Positions 59,711 to 64,000 of a stretch of 64,000 nt of DNA are shown piece by piece. How positions within the stretch are numbered: the stretch's first letter is position 1; every line of letters starts with the position of its first letter. The position numbers and the translations under genes were made by a program. The notes beneath the pieces were generated by a model. It had not been told where the DNA came from. It ran no database searches and worked only from the letters and a program-made list of their open reading frames with translations. This DNA is from Nonomuraea typhae (GTDB lineage Bacteria; Actinomycetota; Actinomycetes; Streptosporangiales; Streptosporangiaceae): positions 124,001-188,000 of the forward strand of contig NZ_VRLV01000007.1 of the NCBI RefSeq assembly GCF_009760925.1. The letters are read 5' to 3'.

Positions 59711-59730
59711 TTTTGTTTGATCAAAAAAAG
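59711..59730. promoter_or_regulatory. AT-rich near-palindrome before the MDR gene
   Basis: TTTTGTTTGATCAAAAAAAG, centred on GATC, matches at 8 of 10 pairs. It stands out in the G/C-rich surroundings and lies 12 nt before the ATG at 59743, upstream of the divergent promoter, a plausible operator for both directions. Confidence 0.6.
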
Positions 59731-59742
59731 TAAGTGTGGGGA

Positions 59743-60777
59743 ATGCACGTCATCACCATTCAAGGTCCGGGCGTCGTCCGGGTCGAGCGAGAGCAGGCCG
59801 CCGCGCTGGAGCCGGGGTGCGTGCGGGTGCGCACGATCTATTCGGGCGTCTCCGCGGGCACCGAGCTGACCGCCTATCGCGGCACCAATCCCTATCTGAC
59901 CAAGAAGTGGGACAACGAACGACGGCTGTTCGTCGACGGGCAGACCCACGCCTATCCGCTCGCCGGCTGGGGCTACCAGGAGGTCGGCGAGGTCGTCGAG
60001 GCCGCCCCCGACGTGGCCGCGCCCGCGCTCGGCAGCCTCGTCTGGGGCATCTGGGGCCACCGGCGGGAAGCCGTGCTGCCCGCCGCCAAGCTCGCCGGGC
60101 ACGAACTGCCGCCCGGCGCCGACCCGCTGACCGGCGTCTTCGCCCGCGTCGGCGCCATCGCCCTCAACGCCGTGCACGCCGCCGACCTGCACCTCGGCGA
60201 CGAAGTGGCGATCTTCGGCCAGGGTGTCATCGGCCTGCTCGCCACCCGCCTCGCCGTGCTCAGCGGCGCCCGCGTGCTGGCCGCCGACGCCATCCCCGAC
60301 CGCCTCGAACTCGCCCGCCGGTACGGCGCGGCCGAGACGTTCGACGTGCGGGAGGGCTCGGCCGCCGAGTTCCTGCGCAAGAAGTGCGCCGGCGCCGACG
60401 CGGTCATCGAGCTCAGCGGCAACCACGCCGGCCTCCACGAGGCCATCAGGACCGTCGTCAGAGGCGGCCGGGTCGTGGCCGCCGGCTTCTACCAGGGCGA
60501 AGGACTCGGCCTGCGGCTCGGCGAGGAGTTTCACCACAACCAGGTGCAGCTCGTCTCCTCCCAGATCGGCGGCGTGGCCACCTGGCTGGCCCACCGCTGG
60601 GACGTCGAGCGGCTGCAGCGCACGTTCATGGGGCTCGTGCACGGCGGTGACGTGGACACCGCACCGCTGACCAGCCACGTCGTGGACATCGCCGACGCGG
60701 CCGGCGCCTACGACCTGATCGACCGCCACCCGGCCGAGGTGCTGCAACTCGTCTTCACATTCAAGGAGCCAGAGTGA
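59743..60777 (+). CDS. MDR (zinc-type alcohol dehydrogenase family) protein lacking the zinc site
   Basis: A 344-aa medium-chain dehydrogenase. The Rossmann motif is IFGQGVIGLLATRLAVLSGA at about 154-173. The positions of the catalytic Cys and His/Glu ligands carry SGVSAGTELT (about 33-42) and WGYQEVGEVV instead of CGTD and GHE, so the catalytic zinc is absent, as in BchC-like relatives. Probably oxidises a sugar or polyol with NAD(P). It shares many segments (GTNPYL, LGEEFHHN) with the gene at 62741-63841, so they are paralogs. Overlaps the next gene by 4 nt. Confidence 0.91.
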   Translation: MHVITIQGPGVVRVEREQAAALEPGCVRVRTIYSGVSAGTELTAYRGTNPYLTKKWDNERRLFVDGQTHAYPLAGWGYQEVGEVVEAAPDVAAPALGSLVWGIWGHRREAVLPAAKLAGHELPPGADPLTGVFARVGAIALNAVHAADLHLGDEVAIFGQGVIGLLATRLAVLSGARVLAADAIPDRLELARRYGAAETFDVREGSAAEFLRKKCAGADAVIELSGNHAGLHEAIRTVVRGGRVVAAGFYQGEGLGLRLGEEFHHNQVQLVSSQIGGVATWLAHRWDVERLQRTFMGLVHGGDVDTAPLTSHVVDIADAAGAYDLIDRHPAEVLQLVFTFKEPE

Positions 60778-61559
60778 AGCTTGCCGTACAGGAACAGCTT
60801 CTGCCCGGACGCAGCCTGCAGGAGAAGTTCGCCTTCGCGGTCGATGCCGGGTTCGAGGCCATCGAGCTGCGCGGCAAGGGCGACTTCCACTTCGCCGGGC
60901 GGCTGACCGAGCTCAAGCGGGCGCTGGCCGACGGCGTGGTCATGCCGACCGTCTGCGTGGAGATGCCGCACTTCATCGGCGACTTCGACCCGGCCAGGCG
61001 CACCGACGCCATCCAGCAGGTGCGCTCCCAGCTCACCGTCATCGCCGAGCTGGGCGGCGTCGGCGTCACGACGCCCGCCTCCTGGGGGCAGTTCTCCCGG
61101 CGGCTGCCGCCGTTCGAGCCGCCGCGCAGCCCGTCGGAGGACCGCGAGGTGCTGGCCGAGGCGCTGGGCGTCCTCGGCGAGCACGCGCAGCGCAACGGCG
61201 TGCTCATCATGCTGGAGCCGCTCAACCGCTACGAGAACCACATGGTCAACACCCTGGCCGAGGCGGTTTCCTACTGCTCCATGGACTCGATCAAGGTCGT
61301 CGGCGACACCTACCACATGAACATCGAGGAGGACGACCCCTGCCGCTCGCTGGTGGAGGCCGCGCCGTACCTCGCCCATATGCAGATCAGCGAGTCGAAC
61401 CGGAACCAGCCCGGCACCGGGCACCTCGACTGGGGGGCGCAGCTGGCCGCGCTCGACGCCGCCGGCTACGACGGATACCTGGCGCTGGAGTGCCGGCTGA
61501 GGGGTGAGCCGGAGATCGTGCTGCCGCAGACGGCCGCGTTCGTCAGGAAGTTCCTGTGA
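60774..61559 (+). CDS. Sugar phosphate isomerase/epimerase-like TIM-barrel protein
   Basis: A second barrel of this type (261 aa), starting MKLAVQEQLLPGRSLQEKFA, with likely metal ligands in MLEPLNRYENH (E), GDTYHMNIEEDD (D/H) and a C-terminal ALECRLRGEPE (E). It differs clearly from the divergent isomerase at 58742, so the locus has two distinct activities. GTG 60774 overlaps the MDR gene by 4 nt and its own end overlaps the glycosidase by 4 nt. Confidence 0.92.
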   Translation: MKLAVQEQLLPGRSLQEKFAFAVDAGFEAIELRGKGDFHFAGRLTELKRALADGVVMPTVCVEMPHFIGDFDPARRTDAIQQVRSQLTVIAELGGVGVTTPASWGQFSRRLPPFEPPRSPSEDREVLAEALGVLGEHAQRNGVLIMLEPLNRYENHMVNTLAEAVSYCSMDSIKVVGDTYHMNIEEDDPCRSLVEAAPYLAHMQISESNRNQPGTGHLDWGAQLAALDAAGYDGYLALECRLRGEPEIVLPQTAAFVRKFL

Positions 61560-62872
61560 TCCGCGAGGCCGTGCGCGTCCTGGTGGCCAACTGGGACGGC
61601 GCCTACACGGTTCCCTCGCGGCGGCTGTATCCCCACCAGTGGAGCTGGGACTCGGCCTTCGTCGCGATCGGCAACGCCCACTGGTCGCCGCGCCGGGCCA
61701 GGTCGGAGCTGCTGTCGTTGTTCGGCGCCCAGTGGCGCGACGGGCGGGTGCCGCACATCGTCTTCAACCCGCGGGTGCCCGAGGGCGCCTACTTCCCCGG
61801 CCCGGAGTTCTGGGAGGCCCGCGCGCCCTCCGGGGCGGCCACCTCGGGCATCGTGCAGCCGCCGGTCCACGCGCTGGCCGCCTGGCGGGTCCATCAGGCG
61901 GAGCCGAACCCGGCCTTCCTGCGCAGGATCTACCCCAGGCTGGTGGCCCAGCAGCGGTTCCTGCGCGAGGCGCGGCGCTCGGCAGACGGGCTGATCTCGA
62001 TCGTGCACCCGTGGGAGTCCGGCATGGACAACAGCCCGGCGTGGGACGGGACGCTGGCCGCCGTCCAGGCCGGGCCCATGGGCGCGCGGCGGCGCGACCT
62101 GACGCACGTCAGCGCCGACGAGCGGCCCACCGACCGCGACTACGAGCGCTACACCGCGCTGGCCCGCGCCTACCGCGACACCGGCTACCGCAGGGCCGGC
62201 GCCTTCGCCGTCGAGGACCCGCTGTTCAACGCCGCCTACGGGGTGGCCGAGGCGTCGCTGGCCCGCATCGCCGACGCGATCGGCCGTGACCCGGAGCCGC
62301 ACCGCCGCGAGGCCGCCGCGATCACCACCGCGATGATCGCCCACCTCTACGACGACGGCCTCTTCCAGGCCCGCGACGCCACCACCGGCTGCGCGATCCG
62401 CTCCCAGAGCGCCGCCGGGCTGGTCCCGCTCATGCTCGACGACCTGCCGCGGGAGATCGCCAACGCGCTCATCGGCACCGCCCTCGACCGCTTCGGCATC
62501 GGCGACGGGCAGCTCCCGAGCTACGCGCCCGGGGCGGCGGAGTTCGACCCGGTCCGCTACTGGCGCGGGCCGAGCTGGCTCAACCTGACCTGGATGGTCT
62601 GGCAGGGGCTGCGCCACCGCCGCGCCGACCTGGCGGAGCGGCTGGCCGAGGGCATGATCGGCGCGGTCGGCCGGTCCGGCTTCCGCGAGTACTTCGACCC
62701 GTTCACGCTGGCCGGGCACGGCAGCCACGACTTCTCCTGGTCAGCCGCGCTCATCCTGGACGTCGCGGCAGAGCACGGCCTGGACGGCGTGCCGCCGGCG
62801 GGCGGCGAGGTCGCGAAGGAGCTGGGGGGCCTTGCCGAAGCGGACGAGGTCGGTGATCACGTGCCGGCGTAG
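61556..62872 (+). CDS. GH63/MGH-type glycoside hydrolase
   Basis: A 438-aa (alpha/alpha)6-barrel glycosidase-like protein. LYPHQWSWDSAFVAIGNAHW at about 24-43 and IVHPWESGMDNSPAWD at about 148-163 are the diagnostic segments; D in SGMDNSP is the expected general acid and E in FREYFDP the likely base. Related enzymes hydrolyse mannosylglycerate or other small alpha-glycosides. Cytoplasmic. Its last 132 nt overlap the convergent MDR gene; the conserved fold ends near SWSAALILDVAAEHG, so the final 30 residues are probably extra. Confidence 0.88.
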   Translation: MIREAVRVLVANWDGAYTVPSRRLYPHQWSWDSAFVAIGNAHWSPRRARSELLSLFGAQWRDGRVPHIVFNPRVPEGAYFPGPEFWEARAPSGAATSGIVQPPVHALAAWRVHQAEPNPAFLRRIYPRLVAQQRFLREARRSADGLISIVHPWESGMDNSPAWDGTLAAVQAGPMGARRRDLTHVSADERPTDRDYERYTALARAYRDTGYRRAGAFAVEDPLFNAAYGVAEASLARIADAIGRDPEPHRREAAAITTAMIAHLYDDGLFQARDATTGCAIRSQSAAGLVPLMLDDLPREIANALIGTALDRFGIGDGQLPSYAPGAAEFDPVRYWRGPSWLNLTWMVWQGLRHRRADLAERLAEGMIGAVGRSGFREYFDPFTLAGHGSHDFSWSAALILDVAAEHGLDGVPPAGGEVAKELGGLAEADEVGDHVPA

Positions 62873-63841
62873 CCACGGGCCGATGCCGTGCAGGAGCTCG
62901 ACCGTCTCGCGGGAGAGCCGGTCGCGGTTCCAGGCGTGGGCCAGGCCCCGCGGCACCCGGCCGATCTGGGCGCAGCGCAGGCTCAGGCCGTTGTGGTGGA
63001 ACTCCTCGCCGAGCCGTACCTCGCCGGCGCCTTCCGTGTAGAAGGCCAGGTCGATCACGGTGCCCTGCGGGCGCAGGAGCCTGAGCGCGAGCGCCAGCGC
63101 CCTGGCCTGGCCGCGGCATTGGAAGACCACGTCGGCGCCGTGCTCGCCGGGCCCGTGCCGCCAGCGGTGCTTGAGCCCGAGCGCGTCCTCGGCGAGGACG
63201 GTCTCCACGCCCAGCTCGGCGGCCACGCACAGCCGGGCCGGGGTCTCGTCCACCACCGTGACCTCGGTCCCGTGCCCGGCGCCCGCGGCGAAGGCCGCCG
63301 TCAGCAGCCCCACCACGCCCGCCCCGACCACCACGACCCGCCGCCCGCGCACGCCGTCGCGCAACTGCTGCACGCCGGCGCCGTGCAGGTCGTGCGCCGC
63401 GTGCAGCAGGCCGTTGGCGCAGATCGGTCCCATGTGCGCCACGTAGATCCCGAGCAGCGGGTCGAGGTCGGGCGGCAGCTCGACGAAACGGTCGCGCAGC
63501 GGGTCGGCCGCGTAGGCGGTGCGGTGCCCGTAGGCCATGGCGACCAGCCGCCCCTCCGCCACCGCGCCGGTACGGCTGTGCACCACCATGCCCACCTGCA
63601 TGTACCCGATGCCCCGCACCGGATAGGCCACCCCCGGCCGCCCCGTGCCGAACACCCCGAGCACCGGATCCCAGGAGGCGCGCAGGTACGGGTTGGTCCC
63701 CTTGACGTAGGTGAGCTCGGTCCCGGCGGAGACGCCGCTGAAGACGGTCTCGACCAGGAAGCCGCCCTCCGGCGCGACCGGCGCGTCCTGGTGGACCATG
63801 CTCACCCGGCCGGGGCCGTCGATGCTGAGCAGCTCAGTCAT
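62741..63841 (-). CDS. MDR-family dehydrogenase lacking the zinc site (paralog)
   Basis: A 366-aa relative of the dehydrogenase at 59743. Rossmann motif VVVGAGVVGLLTAAFAAGAG at about 171-190, SGVSAGTELTYVKGTNPYL replacing the Cys ligand region, and GIGYMQVGMVV replacing GHE. The C-terminus runs into sequence antisense to the glycosidase gene. It likely acts on a related polyol or sugar. ATG 63841 overlaps the upstream dehydrogenase stop by 8 nt. Confidence 0.9.
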   Translation of the reverse strand: MTELLSIDGPGRVSMVHQDAPVAPEGGFLVETVFSGVSAGTELTYVKGTNPYLRASWDPVLGVFGTGRPGVAYPVRGIGYMQVGMVVHSRTGAVAEGRLVAMAYGHRTAYAADPLRDRFVELPPDLDPLLGIYVAHMGPICANGLLHAAHDLHGAGVQQLRDGVRGRRVVVVGAGVVGLLTAAFAAGAGHGTEVTVVDETPARLCVAAELGVETVLAEDALGLKHRWRHGPGEHGADVVFQCRGQARALALALRLLRPQGTVIDLAFYTEGAGEVRLGEEFHHNGLSLRCAQIGRVPRGLAHAWNRDRLSRETVELLHGIGPWLRRHVITDLVRFGKAPQLLRDLAARRRHAVQAVLCRDVQDERG

Positions 63842-64000
63842 CCAGCACCACCGGCACGCCCTCGGCCGCCGACCGCGCCACCGCCCCGGCCAGCCGGTGG
63901 GTCCGCAGCGCCTCGGGGTACGGCACGCGCACGTCGGCCGCCCTGCCCTGTACGGCGTTGACGAACTCCCTGTCCACCCGGACCTTGGCCGCCCCGCTCT
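63834..64000 (-). CDS. Gfo/Idh/MocA-family oxidoreductase, C-terminal part
   Basis: The last 55 residues of a gene entering from the right: VRVDREFVNAVQGRAADVRV, PYPEALRTHRLAGAVARSAA, ending VPVVLDD. This is the typical end of Gfo/Idh/MocA sugar dehydrogenases, whose N-terminal Rossmann half lies beyond the window. It overlaps the MDR start by 8 nt. NAD-dependent sugar oxidation fits the isomerases and MDR enzymes beside it. Confidence 0.8.
   Translation of the reverse strand, partial: SGAAKVRVDREFVNAVQGRAADVRVPYPEALRTHRLAGAVARSAAEGVPVVLDD

Overview
The window comes from a high-GC actinomycete chromosome. Third codon positions are strongly G/C-biased, GTG starts and 4-nt ATGA gene overlaps are common, and several genes look leaderless (a TANNNT box 6-8 nt before the start codon). 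The gene content points the same way: mycothiol-dependent DinB/MDMPI-type proteins, an XRE/DUF397 pair, a DUF574-type methyltransferase, a SigE-family sigma factor and a Zur-type type-B L31 gene. A Streptosporangiales (Nonomuraea-like) host is the best guess, but no rRNA or housekeeping marker here proves it.

1-7794 is one tightly overlapping plus-strand operon: a peptide/nickel-type ABC importer (binding protein cut by the window edge, two permeases, one double-ATPase) followed by a luciferase-like flavin monooxygenase, a CMD protein, an AhpD-like protein, a VOC protein and an OsmC protein. It reads as import plus oxidative breakdown of one unknown small molecule. A GH2 beta-galactosidase follows (7819-10587), then single genes: an HTH protein, a condensation-domain-like protein lacking the catalytic histidines, a monoacylglycerol-lipase-like hydrolase, an MDMPI-type protein with a minisatellite, and an ArsR/SRPBCC pair behind a clear operator.

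15508-25962 holds a sigma factor with an anti-sigma-like partner, an AraC regulator, an FAD oxidoreductase, an XRE/DUF397 pair, a methyltransferase relic, RecQ, an MFS transporter, an SDR, a zinc-independent L31 with a Zur-like box, and a PfkB-type protein with an altered active site. 26137-27904 carries a secreted protein ending in a strong terminator, a second MDMPI-type protein and a small membrane protein.

Three carbohydrate ABC systems follow. 27952-34203 (+) has a LacI regulator, importer, GH13 alpha-glucosidase and CMD protein. 34365-39749 (-) has an importer, GH1 beta-glucosidase and LacI regulator, with three GAGAGCGCTCTC-type operators upstream, a ceb-like layout. 54350-58666 (-) has an importer and ROK regulator, and leads into a sugar-oxidation locus (58742-64000) with two TIM-barrel isomerases, two zinc-site-less MDR dehydrogenases, a GH63/MGH-type glycosidase and a Gfo/Idh/MocA dehydrogenase.

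Between them, 39750-41036 is an intergenic region rich in 15-bp tandem repeats. 41037-47120 contains an MFS transporter and then the most unusual locus: a soluble Ser/Thr kinase, a one-piece N6-adenine DNA methyltransferase/specificity protein with its own HTH, a divergent PP2C phosphatase, and a membrane-anchored CHAP amidase that appears to start at CTG. 47205-54417 carries the fused isobutyryl-CoA mutase IcmF, a PoxB-type pyruvate oxidase, thiol peroxidase, a DUF574-type methyltransferase and a BtuF-like cytosolic protein. No tRNA, rRNA, CRISPR array, insertion sequence or prophage was seen.
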